Shown piece by piece: positions 30,244 to 40,000 of a stretch of DNA of 64,000 nucleotides. The notes under the pieces were generated by a model. The model saw only the letters and a program-made list of their open reading frames with translations, was not told the origin of the DNA and ran no database searches. This stretch comes from Pseudomonas mendocina (GTDB taxonomy: Bacteria; Pseudomonadota; Gammaproteobacteria; Pseudomonadales; Pseudomonadaceae), in NCBI RefSeq assembly GCF_003008615.1, contig NZ_CP027657.1, positions 4,278,001-4,342,000 of the forward strand. Direction: 5' to 3'. Position 1 is the stretch's first letter; every line of letters begins with the position of its first letter. The position numbers were made by a program, and so were the translations under genes.

Positions 30244-30998
30244 CCCTGCTTGGCACCGGCGATGCCCGCCAGGTGCCGGTCTATAACTGCAGCTGCCCGG
30301 CCTGCGATGCGGCGCGCGTCTATCCGGCACGGCGCCGTGGCCCCTGCTGCGCACTGATCGAGTGCGGCACTCAGCGCTGGCTAATCGACAGCGGCCTGAC
30401 CGACCTTGCCGAGCGCTTCCCGCCGCACAGCCTCAGCGGCATCCTGCAGACCCACTACCACGCCGACCATGCCCAGGGCCTGTTGCACCTGCGCTGGGGC
30501 CATGGCCTGATCATCCCCGTGCATGGTCCGTATGACCCGGAGGGCCTTGCCGATCTGTACAAGCATCCGGGCATCCTCGACTTCAGCCGGCCGTTCGCCG
30601 CCTTCGAGCGCCGCCAGTTGGGTGAGCTGAGCGTTACCGCGTTGCCGCTGATGCATTCCAAGCCGACTTTCGGGTACTTGTTTGAAGAGCAAGGGTTCGA
30701 AGGGCAGGGCAGGCGCATCGCCTACCTCACCGATACCGTTGGCGTACCCGAGGCCAGTTGCGCGGAGTTGGAGCATGCGCCGCTGGATCTGCTGGTACTC
30801 GACTGCTCCACCGCGCCGCAGGCGGTGGCGCCGCGCAACCACAACGACCTGACTCGTGCGCTGGAGGTGATCAAGCGCTTGCAACCGAAACAATCAGCGT
30901 TGACCCATATCGGTCATGCCTTCGATGCCTGGTTGCTGGAGCATCCCGAAGCCTTGCCACCTGGTGTAAGCCTGGCCAGCGATGGCCTGGTGCTTTGA
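30234..30998 (+). CDS. phnP: Phosphoribosyl cyclic phosphodiesterase PhnP
   Basis: A 254-residue metallo-beta-lactamase-fold hydrolase that opens 5-phosphoribosyl 1,2-cyclic phosphate. The metal motif is H74-Y-H76-A-D78-H79. The N-terminal LLGTGDARQVPVYNCSCPAC contains the structural zinc cysteines. The ATG at 30234 lies inside phnN. It is the last gene of the operon. No phnO is seen, and the next gene starts 83 nt on. Confidence 0.94.
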   Translation: MRLTLLGTGDARQVPVYNCSCPACDAARVYPARRRGPCCALIECGTQRWLIDSGLTDLAERFPPHSLSGILQTHYHADHAQGLLHLRWGHGLIIPVHGPYDPEGLADLYKHPGILDFSRPFAAFERRQLGELSVTALPLMHSKPTFGYLFEEQGFEGQGRRIAYLTDTVGVPEASCAELEHAPLDLLVLDCSTAPQAVAPRNHNDLTRALEVIKRLQPKQSALTHIGHAFDAWLLEHPEALPPGVSLASDGLVL

Positions 30999-31081
30999 AC
31001 TGTATGTAACCAAAGGTTTCCGATTCACGCGGCTTTGCCGTTACAGTGCAAGGCCTTCTGACTTTTTGCCGTAAGAAAAGC

Positions 31082-32287
31082 ATGAACGCTCGCCGCATTA
31101 CCCTGTTGCTGTGTACGGCCGAAACCCTGGGCATGGCCGGCTTTGCCTTGTTCGCCGCGTTGCTGCCGCAGTTCCAGGCGCTCTGGGGGTTGAGCAATAC
31201 CGAGGCTGGCTGGATCGGCGGCGGCTTCTTTCTCGGCTACATGCTGGCCGTGCCGGTACTCACCGGCCTGACCGACCGTCACGATGCCCGGTTGATCTAC
31301 CTGGCGGCCATGCTGCTGACGGCTGTGGCCAGTGCCGGTTTCGTCTTCGCTGACGGTTTCTGGTCGGCGCTGCTCTGGCGTGTGCTCGCCGGCATCGGCC
31401 TGGCGGGCACCTACATGCCGGGGCTCAAGGCCCTGTCCGAGCGCATCGACGGTGCTTCGCAGTCGCGGGCAATCGCCTTCTATACCGCCAGTTTCGGCCT
31501 GGGCACGGCGTTGTCCTTCACCTTGTCTGGTGAGCTGGCCAAGCTCGGCGGCTGGCAACTGCCGGCATTGCTCAGCGGTGCTTGCGCGCTGCTGGCCTGG
31601 GCGCTGGTGTACTGGGGCCTTGCGTCAAAGCCGGTGGTCGCCCACGCACCGCGCAATCTGCTGGATCTGGCGCCGCTGAAAAGCCGTGCAGTGCTGGCGT
31701 ACTGCCTGGCCTACGCGATGCACAATCTGGAACTGTTCGCCCTGCGTGCCTGGCTGGTGGCTTTCGTGGTGTTCTCCGGGCATCTGCAAGGCGTCGATCC
31801 CTGGTTGTCCGGCACCTGGGTGGCGATGCTGGCGACCCTGATCGGCATGCCGTCGAGCATTCTTGGCAATGAGCTGGCGCTGCGTTTTGGGCGCCAGCGC
31901 TGGTTGATCGGCGTGATGCTCAGCTCCGCGGTACTGGCTGCCGTGGTCGGCCTGGGTGCGGCGCTGCCATTCTGGGTGATGCTGGTGCTGATTCTGATCT
32001 ACGCGGTGACCGTGACTGCCGACTCCGCATCGCTGACCGCCGGGCTGGTCAGCGTGGCTCCGGCCAGCCATCGTGGCGCGGCGATGGCGCTGTACTCCTG
32101 CACCGGTTTTACCGGTGCCTTTCTCGGCCCGCTGCTGTTCGGCATGACCCTCGACATGCTGGGCGATCAGCAGTTGCTCGGCTGGTGGGCGGCGTTCGCC
32201 TTGATGGGCCTGCTGCTGACCTTGGGTCCGCTTGCCCTGTGGTGGGCGGGCAAGGCCCGTTCCGGGGCGAATCCTGCTTCGGTGTAG
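31082..32287 (+). CDS. MFS transporter
   Basis: A 401-residue major facilitator with about twelve hydrophobic segments and the A-loop-like sequence GLTDRHDARLIYL between helices 2 and 3. The start MNARRITLLLCTAETLGMAGFALFAALLP is a typical first helix. The substrate cannot be predicted. It could be a phosphonate-linked or unrelated permease, as it is in the same direction as phnP but has its own short upstream gap. Confidence 0.85.
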   Translation: MNARRITLLLCTAETLGMAGFALFAALLPQFQALWGLSNTEAGWIGGGFFLGYMLAVPVLTGLTDRHDARLIYLAAMLLTAVASAGFVFADGFWSALLWRVLAGIGLAGTYMPGLKALSERIDGASQSRAIAFYTASFGLGTALSFTLSGELAKLGGWQLPALLSGACALLAWALVYWGLASKPVVAHAPRNLLDLAPLKSRAVLAYCLAYAMHNLELFALRAWLVAFVVFSGHLQGVDPWLSGTWVAMLATLIGMPSSILGNELALRFGRQRWLIGVMLSSAVLAAVVGLGAALPFWVMLVLILIYAVTVTADSASLTAGLVSVAPASHRGAAMALYSCTGFTGAFLGPLLFGMTLDMLGDQQLLGWWAAFALMGLLLTLGPLALWWAGKARSGANPASV

Positions 32288-32356
32288 CGCTATCAGGCTG
32301 ACTGCTATGGCGGCCTGATCTTCCGGCTCAGAGCCATTGTTCCTTGTTTGCTGGCC

Positions 32357-32495
32357 TTAATTTTCCTGGGCTTCGTTCGTTCCTAGGGAATGCATTCGCT
32401 CGAAACACGGCAAACCCAAAAGACTCCAGCTGTCGGGCACCGAGTGCGCCCGAAAGGACGAGGGGTGTGCCTCCTGCGTCCTTTCGGGCGGTTTT
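32357..32495 (+). ncRNA. Possible small RNA between the MFS gene and pvdS (speculative)
   Basis: A PvdS-like promoter fit (TTAAT at 32357-32361, 16 nt, CGT at 32378-32380; or TAATT with 15 nt) lies ahead of a non-coding stretch. That stretch ends in a perfect 14-bp stem (32447-32460 / 32477-32490) followed by GTTTT. A transcript would be about 110 nt and run toward the 3' end of pvdS. The hairpin is certain; the promoter and transcript are inference. It may simply be the MFS gene terminator. Confidence 0.25.
32447..32495 (+). terminator. Strong hairpin terminator between MFS gene and pvdS
   Basis: Arms CGCCCGAAAGGACG and CGTCCTTTCGGGCG enclose a 16-nt loop and are followed by GTTTT on the plus strand. 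On the minus strand no T-run follows, so it is oriented for plus-strand transcripts although it touches the pvdS stop. Confidence 0.8.
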
Positions 32496-33028
32496 CAGAG
32501 GTTCTGGGCGGTAGCGGTCTTACGGCAGTGCACCAGGGCGTCGCGAATCATGAAGTTGACCAGGGTGGGCGATACGCCGAGTTCCTTGGCGATGTCTTTC
32601 TGCGGTACGCCGTGCAGGCGGTACATCTCGAAGGCGTAGCGAGTGCGCGCAGGCAGGTCATTCAGGGCGTTGTCGAGGGTGGCCAGGGCGTGCTGGTTGA
32701 TGTGGGTGTTTTCGGGGGAAGCGCTGGGGTTGGGTACGTTGAGGCCTTCCTCTTCGCTGCCGCTGTAGCGCAGTTCCATGGCTTGCCTGCGGTAGTGATC
32801 GATGGCCAGGTTGCGGACGATCTGGAACAGGTAACTGAGCTGGGCCTTGAGTGAGGACTGTATCTGCGGGGCGTTATGCAGCCTGAAGAAGGCGTCCTGA
32901 ACGACATCTTCGGCTCGGGAGTGACAGCCGGTGATGCGGGCTGCGGTCTTGACCAGGAGGGTTCGGTTGTTGACGAAGGCCTGAAGCAGGGGTGAGTGGC
33001 ACGTACTTGTGAGGGTTTGTTCCGGCAT
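32495..33028 (-). CDS. pvdS: Extracytoplasmic function sigma factor PvdS
   Basis: A 177-residue iron-starvation sigma factor. Region 2 (AARITGCHSRAEDVVQDAFFRL, AQLSYLFQIVRNLAIDHYRR) and region 4 (RYAFEMYRLHGVPQKDIAKELGVSPTLVNFMIRDAL) match P. aeruginosa PvdS closely from memory. It directs RNA polymerase to TAAAT-N16-CGT promoters of pyoverdine genes, five of which are seen in this window. The ATG at 33028 follows AAGGTG; an upstream in-frame start would add 14 unrelated residues. Its promoter carries a Fur box. Confidence 0.96.
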   Translation of the reverse strand: MPEQTLTSTCHSPLLQAFVNNRTLLVKTAARITGCHSRAEDVVQDAFFRLHNAPQIQSSLKAQLSYLFQIVRNLAIDHYRRQAMELRYSGSEEEGLNVPNPSASPENTHINQHALATLDNALNDLPARTRYAFEMYRLHGVPQKDIAKELGVSPTLVNFMIRDALVHCRKTATAQNL

Positions 33029-33082
33029 GGAAATCACCTTGCGTCTGGTGAAGGTGGATGAGGAGGTCACACATCCGGAAAC

Positions 33083-33115
33083 AAAGTATTAGTAGTGATA
33101 ATGATTGTCAATCTC
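33083..33115 (-). promoter_or_regulatory. pvdS promoter with Fur box
   Basis: A 19-nt element at 33097-33115 (GATAATGATTGTCAATCTC) matches the Fur consensus at 15 of 19 positions by eye. On the minus strand it overlaps TTGACA (33111-33106) and the spacer to TACTTT (33088-33083), 17 nt apart. Iron-loaded Fur should therefore block pvdS transcription. Confidence 0.85.
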
Positions 33116-33160
33116 GTTTGCGTCTTTCTGTGATTTACCTCTTGTGGCCACCGTCGCGCC

Positions 33161-33184
33161 TAATTATTCCCGCCTCCGATCCGT
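33161..33184 (+). promoter_or_regulatory. PvdS-dependent iron-starvation box upstream of pvdG-pvdL
   Basis: TAATT (33161-33165), 16 nt, CGT (33182-33184), within CCTAATTATTCCC. The known PvdS consensus is TAAAT-N16/17-CGT. It lies 61 nt before the pvdG ATG and should drive pvdG and pvdL. Confidence 0.75.
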
Positions 33185-33244
33185 CCTCTAGTCGATACCC
33201 AGCCCTTCCGGGGTCTCGTAGAGGATCAAGCCGATGTATTTCAG

Positions 33245-33958
33245 ATGGTCGATTTGCCGACGCCGGGAGCGCTGCGAGTGAGTGCCCTGCAGTTGTTCTG
33301 TGTGCCTCATGCGTGGGGGAGTGCTGCGTTCTATCGGCGCTGGAGCGAGTCGCTGCCGGAATGGATTCAGGTACGGCCGCTGGAGCTGCCCCCGAGCGGT
33401 AGCCCTGCCGCTGGCGGGCAGCAATCGGATATCGGCCTGCTCGTTAGGCAGTTGGCTGGCGTATTTGGCAATGGCGAGCAGCAGCCCTATGTTCTGTTCG
33501 GTCACGGCCTCGGTGGTCTGGTGGCCTACGAGCTGGCTCATTGGATGCGCCAGCACGGTGCGCCCGAGCCGCTTGCCCTGTTCGTGTCCGGGGTGGTGGC
33601 TCCGTCACGCTGTGATCGGCGCTGCGTTGGTGAGGCGTGCACGGACACCTGGCTGTACGAGCCCGGCGAAGGCGATGCGCTCACCCTGTCTGCCGATCAG
33701 TCAGGTGGCTACCGCTACCGCCAGCGCCCCCCGCTGCGTGCCTCCGTCCATGTGCTGGGCAGGAAGCTGGGCGAGATCAGGGTGGACGCGCTGCTCGAAT
33801 GGCAGCGGGAAACCTGTGGCGACTTCTCGCTGGACTTGCTGGAAAGACACCACTTTTTCATCCAGCAGCAGGAGGCGCGAACCCTGCGCCTGGTGTGCCG
33901 CCACAGCGAGCGCCACCTGCGCTGCTGGAGCCTTGAGAGGCGGCGAGCCGCTGGCTGA
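33245..33958 (+). CDS. pvdG: Degenerate type II thioesterase PvdG
   Basis: A 237-residue alpha/beta-hydrolase of the NRPS type II thioesterase family, in the conserved place between pvdS and pvdL. The nucleophile elbow reads FGHGLGG with Gly at residue 88 (codon GGC, 33506-33508) where Ser is expected. The catalytic Asp position reads G176 (LGRKLGE); His203 is retained. The lid segment present in the second thioesterase (50250) is largely deleted. The oxyanion-side motif LPGRG is LPPSG. An alternative GTG start at 33278 overlaps the stop of a 15-codon frame (GTGA). Activity as an editing thioesterase looks lost. Confidence 0.85.
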   Translation: MVDLPTPGALRVSALQLFCVPHAWGSAAFYRRWSESLPEWIQVRPLELPPSGSPAAGGQQSDIGLLVRQLAGVFGNGEQQPYVLFGHGLGGLVAYELAHWMRQHGAPEPLALFVSGVVAPSRCDRRCVGEACTDTWLYEPGEGDALTLSADQSGGYRYRQRPPLRASVHVLGRKLGEIRVDALLEWQRETCGDFSLDLLERHHFFIQQQEARTLRLVCRHSERHLRCWSLERRRAAG

Positions 33959-34026
33959 GCCGCTCTCCTATCACCGGTATTCCCCTTTCAACCGACCGCA
34001 AGCCTTGAATCGGCTCAGGTGAAGAC

Positions 34027-37000
34027 ATGATGGATGCATTCGAAACCCCTACCACTCTGGTTCAGGCCCTGCGCCGTCGTGCCGAACAGATGCCCGAGCG
34101 CCTGGCGCTGCGTTTTCTCGAGGCGGATGACGGTGAGGGCGTGCTGCTCAGCTACGCCGACCTCGACCGGCGTGCGCGCGCCATTGCTGCAGCCCTGCAG
34201 GCGCACGCCGAACTGGGTGACCGTGCGGTGCTGCTGTTCCCCAGTGGGCCGGACTATGTCGCGGCATTCTTCGGCTGCCTGTACGCCGGCGTGATCGCCG
34301 TGCCGGCCTACCCGCCGGAGTCGGCGCGCCGTCATCATCAGCAGCGTTTGCAGTCGATCATCGCCGATGCCGAGCCGAGCCTGATCCTGACCACTGCGGA
34401 TCTGGGCGGGCCGCTGTTGCAGATGAGCGATCAGTTGTCTTCTTCCGGTGCCCCACACCTGCTCTGCGTCGATCAGCTCGACCTGGCCGGCGCTGACGCC
34501 TGGCGCGAGCCAGCGCTGCGTGGCGAGCACATCGCTTTTCTCCAGTACACCTCGGGCTCTACTGCATTGCCCAAGGGGGTGCAGGTCAGTCATGGCAATC
34601 TGGTCGCCAACGAGGTGCTGATCCGTCGAGGCTTCGGTATCGGCGACGATGACGTGATCGTCAGTTGGCTGCCGCTGTATCACGATATGGGTCTGATCGG
34701 TGGTCTGCTGCAACCGATTTTCAGCGGCATTCCCTGCGTGTTGATGTCGCCGCAGTATTTCCTCGCCAGGCCGCTGCGCTGGTTGGAGGCGGTCAGCCGT
34801 TATGGCGGCACCATCAGCGGTGGGCCGGACTTCGCCTACCGCCTGTGCAGCGAGCGGGTGGCCGAATCCGCGCTGGAGCGTCTCGACCTGAGCCGCTGGC
34901 GCGTAGCGTTCTCGGGTTCCGAGCCGATCCGCCAGGACAGCCTGGAGCACTTCGCCGGGAAGTTCGCCGCCAGCCGTTTCGACGCCTCCAGTTTCTTCGC
35001 CTGCTACGGCCTGGCCGAAGCGACGCTGTTCGTCACCGGAGGGCAGCGCGGGCAGGGGATCGCGGCTCTGCCGGTGGATGGCGAGGCACTGACGCGCAAC
35101 CGCATCGCCGTGGGCGAGGACAGCGTGCTGATGTGCTGCGGCCGCAGCCAGCCGGAGCACGCGGTATCGATCGTCGACGCGGCCAGCGGCGAGACGCTGG
35201 GTGATGACCAGGTCGGTGAAATCTGGGCCGCAGGGCCGAGCATCGCCCGCGGCTACTGGCGCAACCCCGAGGCCACGGCAACGACCTTCGTCGAGCGCGA
35301 GGGCCGTACCTGGCTGCGCACCGGCGATCTGGGCTTTTTGCGCAGCGGCGAGCTGTACGTCACCGGTCGCCTGAAAGACATGCTCATCGTCCGTGGCCAC
35401 AACCTCTACCCGCAGGACATCGAGCGTACCGTGGAGACCGAGGTCGCAGCGGTGCGCAAGGGGCGGGTCGCGGCGTTCGCGCTCAAGGTCGACGGCGAGG
35501 AGGGGATCGGCATCGCCGCCGAAATCGGTCGTGGCGTACAGAAGTCGGTACCGGCCCGCGAACTGATCGACTCGATTCGCCAGGCCGTGGCGGAGGCCTA
35601 TCAGCAAGCACCGCAGGTCGTGGTGCTGCTCAACCCTGGCGCCTTGCCCAAGACCTCCAGTGGCAAGTTGCAGCGTTCGGCCTGTCGGTTGCGTCTGGAG
35701 GACGGCACGCTGGACAGCTACGCCGTTTTCCCTGGTGTCGATGCCAGCGAGCAAAGCGCTGGCGTGCCCCTGGATGACGAGTCGCTGGAGCGCATCGGTG
35801 CGATCTGGAAGGCTCAGCTGGGCGTGACGCAGGTTGCGCCGCGCGACCATTTCTTCCTGCTTGGCGGTAACTCCATCGCTGCTGCCCAGGTGGTTGCCCT
35901 GGTTCGCGAAAGCCTCGGTGCTGCCATCGAATTGCGCCAGCTGTTCGAGGCGCCGACCTTGCAGGCCTTCAGCGCCGCGGTGGCTCGTCAACTGGCCGAG
36001 GGTGCTCCGGTACAGTCGCCCATGGCGCACCTGCCGCGCGGTATCGATCTGCCGCAATCGGCGGCGCAGCGACGTCTCTGGCTGACCTGGCAGATCGATC
36101 CGCAGAGCGCCGCCTACAACATTCCCGGTGGCCTGCGCCTGCGCGGTGAACTGGATGAGGCGGCCCTGCGCGGCAGCTTTCAGCGTCTGCTCGAGCGTCA
36201 CGAGTCGCTGCGCACGCGCTTCCTCGAGCGCGATGGTGTGGCGCTGCAGCGCATCGATGCCCAAGGGGAGCTCGCCTGGCAAACGATCGATCTCAGCGGG
36301 CTGCCCGAGGCTGAGCGTGCCGCCACTGCTGCCCGGCAGCGCGAGGCCGAGGCGCAGCAACCGTTCGACCTGGAGCAGGGGCCGCTGCTGCGGGTCAGCC
36401 TGGTGCGTCTGGATGAGCAGGAGCACCAGCTCTGGGTCACCCTGCATCACATCGTCGCCGATGGCTGGTCGCTGAACCTGCTGCTGGACGAGTTCTCGCG
36501 CCTGTACGCCGAGGCCTGCGGTGGCCAGCCGGCGAACCTGGCGCCGCTGACGCTGCACTACGCGGAGTTCGCCAGTTGGCAGCGGCAGTGGCTGGAGGCG
36601 GGCGAAGGGGCTCGCCAACTGGCCTACTGGCGCAACCAGCTGGGCAGCGAGGCGCCGGTGCTCGAGCTGAATACCGACCATCCGCGTCGGGCCAATCAGG
36701 CATCGCCGGCCGCACGCTACAGCCTGCGGCTCGACGATGCCCTGGCGCGCGCCATCCGCGACGCTGCGCTGGATCATGACGCCAGCGTATTCATGTGGCT
36801 ACTGGCGGCATTCCAGGCGCTGCTGCACCGCCACAGCGGGCAGGGCGACATCCGCATCGGCGTGCCCAGTGCCAATCGCCAGCGCCTGGAAACCCAGGGG
36901 CTGGTCGGCTTCTTCATCAATACCCTGGTGCTGCGCGGGGCGCCGCAGGCGCGCCAGCCATTCGCCGCGCTGCTCGGTGAGGCACGCGAAGCGACCCTGG

Positions 37001-40000
37001 CGGCGCAGGCCAACCAGGATCTGCCGTTCGACCAGGTGCTCGAAGCCTGCGGTGAGGGTGGCCAGCTGTTCCAGGTGCTGTTCAACCATCAGCAGCGCGA
37101 TCTGTCCGTATTGCGCCGGCTGCCCGGACTGCTTGCCGACGAGTTGCCCTGGCACAGCCGCGAAGCCAAGTTCGACCTGCAGTTGCAGAGCGAAGAAGAT
37201 GCGCGTGGCCGCCTGACCCTCAACTTCGACTACGCCGCCGACCTGTTCGACGAAGCCAGCATCCAGCGCTTCGCCGGGCAATACCTGGAGCTGCTGCGCC
37301 AGGTGGTGGACGATCCTCAGCGTTGCCTGGGTGATGTCGCGCTGGTCGATGCCGGGCAGGCCATGCAGTTGCAGGCCTGGGGCAGCGCGCCCTGCGAGCC
37401 GGCGCGCGTCTGGTTGCCGGAGCTACTGGAGCGGCAACTGGCGTCATCCGCCGATTGCGTGGCCCTGGAGTGGGACGGCGGCAGCCTCGACTACGGCGAA
37501 CTGCATGCGCGCGCCAACCGCCTGGCCCACTACCTGCGTGACAAGGGCGTCGGGCCCGACGTGCGCGTGGCGATCTGTGCCGAGCGTTCGCCGCAGTTGC
37601 TGATCGGCCTGCTGGCGATCATCAAGGCAGGCGGTGCCTATGTGCCGCTGGATCCGGACTATCCCGCCGAACGTCTGGCCTACATGCTGGCCGACAGCGG
37701 TGCCGAGCTGTTGCTGACCCAGAATCGACTGTTCGAGCGCCTGCCGGCCGTCGATGGCGTCACGTCGATCTGCCTGGACAACCTCCACCTCGATGGCTGG
37801 CCCAGTGCTGCTCCCGGCCTGCGCCTGCACGGCGACAACCTGGCCTACGTGATCTACACCTCCGGCTCCACCGGCCAGCCCAAGGGCGTCGGCAATACCC
37901 ATGCGGCCCTGGCCGAACGCCTGCAATGGATGCAGGCGACCTACGCGCTTGGCCGCGACGACGTGCTGTTGCAGAAGGCGCCGGTGAGCTTCGACGTCTC
38001 CGTGTGGGAGTGCTTCTGGCCACTGATCAGCGGATGCCGGCTGGTGCTCGCGGCACCCGGCGAGCACCGCGATCCGGTACGTCTGGTCGAGCTGGTGCGG
38101 CAGTTCGGGGTGACCACGCTGCATTTCGTGCCGCCGCTGTTGCAACTGTTCATCGACGAACCCGGCGTGGCCGAATGCTCTAGCCTGCGCCGCCTGTTCT
38201 CCGGCGGTGAGGCATTGCCGGCAGCTCTGCGTAATCGCGTGCTGCAACGCTTGCCGGCAGTGGCCCTGCACAACCGTTATGGGCCGACCGAGACAGCGAT
38301 CAACGTCACCCACTGGCACTGCCGGGAGCAGGATGGCGAGCGTTCGCCGATCGGCCGTCCGCTGGGCAACGTGATCTGCCGGGTGCTGGATGGCGAATTG
38401 AATCCGCTGCCGGTCGGTGTGCCCGGCGAGTTGTGCATCGGTGGCCTGGGGCTGGCCCGTGGTTACCTGGGGCGTCCCGGTCTGAGTGCCGAACGCTTCG
38501 TCGCCGACCCGTTCTCCGCCGATGGTGAACGCCTCTATCGCACCGGCGACCGGGCACGCTGGAACGCCGATGGCGTGCTGGAGTACCTGGGTCGCCTCGA
38601 CCACCAGGTGAAGCTGCGCGGCTTCCGTATCGAGCCCGAGGAAATCCAGGCGCGTCTACTGGCCCAGCCGGGGGTGGCGCAGGCCGTGGTGCTGATCCGC
38701 GAGGGCGTGGCTGGCAGTCAGCTGGTGGGCTACTACACCAGCCCGACGGGCGCCGAGACGGAAGGCGAGCAGAATGCGCGCTTGCGCAGTGCCTTGCAGG
38801 GCGAATTGCCGGATTACATGGTGCCGGCGCAACTGATGCGCCTGGCACAGATGCCTGTGGGGCCCAGCGGCAAGCTCGACTTGCGGGCGCTGCCCGAGCC
38901 GGTGTGGCAGCAGCGTGAGCATGTCGAGCCACGCAGTGAACTGCAGCGCCGCATCGCTGCGATCTGGAGCGAGGTGCTCGGCTTGCCGCAGATCGGCCTG
39001 CGCGACGACTTCTTCGAACTCGGCGGCCACTCGTTGCTGGCCACCCAGATCGTCTCGCGCACCCGCCAGGCCTGCGACGTCGATCTGCCGCTACGCGTGC
39101 TGTTCGAGGCCAGTGAGCTGGAGGCGTTCGCCGAACGGGTGCGCCTGCTCCAGGCCAGCGGCCAGGGTGACAGCCAGGGCGCGATCCGTCGTATCGACCG
39201 CGAACGTCCGGTACCGCTGTCCTATTCGCAGCAACGCATGTGGTTCCTCTGGCAGTTGGAGCCGGACAGTCCGGCCTACAACGTCGGCGGTCTGGCGCGT
39301 TTGAGCGGGCCGCTGGACGTGGCGCGTTTCGAGGCCGCGCTACAGGTCCTGGTGCAGCGCCACGAGACCCTGCGCACCACCTTCCCCAGCGTCGACGGTG
39401 TACCGGTACAGCGCGTGCACGGCGACGGCGGGGTGCGCATGGACTGGCAGGACTTCTCCGCGCTGGATCGCGTCAACCGCCAGCAGCGCTTGCAGGCGCT
39501 CGCCGACAGCGAGGCGCACCGCCCCTTCGACCTGGAAAGCGGGCCGCTGCTGCGGGTGTGCCTGGTGAAGATGGCCGAGCGCGAACACTACCTGGTGCTG
39601 ACCCTGCACCATATCGTCACCGAAGGCTGGGCGATGGACATCTTCGCCCGCGAACTGGGTGCGCTCTACGAAGCCTTCCTCGAGGAGCGCGATTCGCCAC
39701 TGCAACCCTTGCCAGTGCAGTACCTGGACTACAGCGTATGGCAGCGTGAGTGGCTGGAGGCAGGTGAAGGCCAGCGTCAGCTCGACTACTGGAAGGCCAA
39801 GCTGGGCGATGAACATCCCCTGCTGGAATTGCCGAGCGACCGCCCACGCCCTCCGGTACAAAGCCATCAGGGCGATCTCTATCGCTTCGACCTCGACCCC
39901 GAGCTGGCCGAGCGGGTGCGTCGGTTCAACGCTGCACGCGGGCTGACCCTGTTCATGACCATGACCGCGACCCTGGCGACCCTGCTCTATCGCTACAGCG

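Noticed and set aside
34015..36777. Very long minus-strand open frames opposite pvdL and the second NRPS (also at 39340-42594, 43384-44976, 52623-55616, 56376-58712, 58902-60725)
   Set aside because: They lack recognisable domains, are rich in Gln, Arg, His and Ala, and lie fully opposite well-supported NRPS domains. They are shadows of GC-rich codon use.
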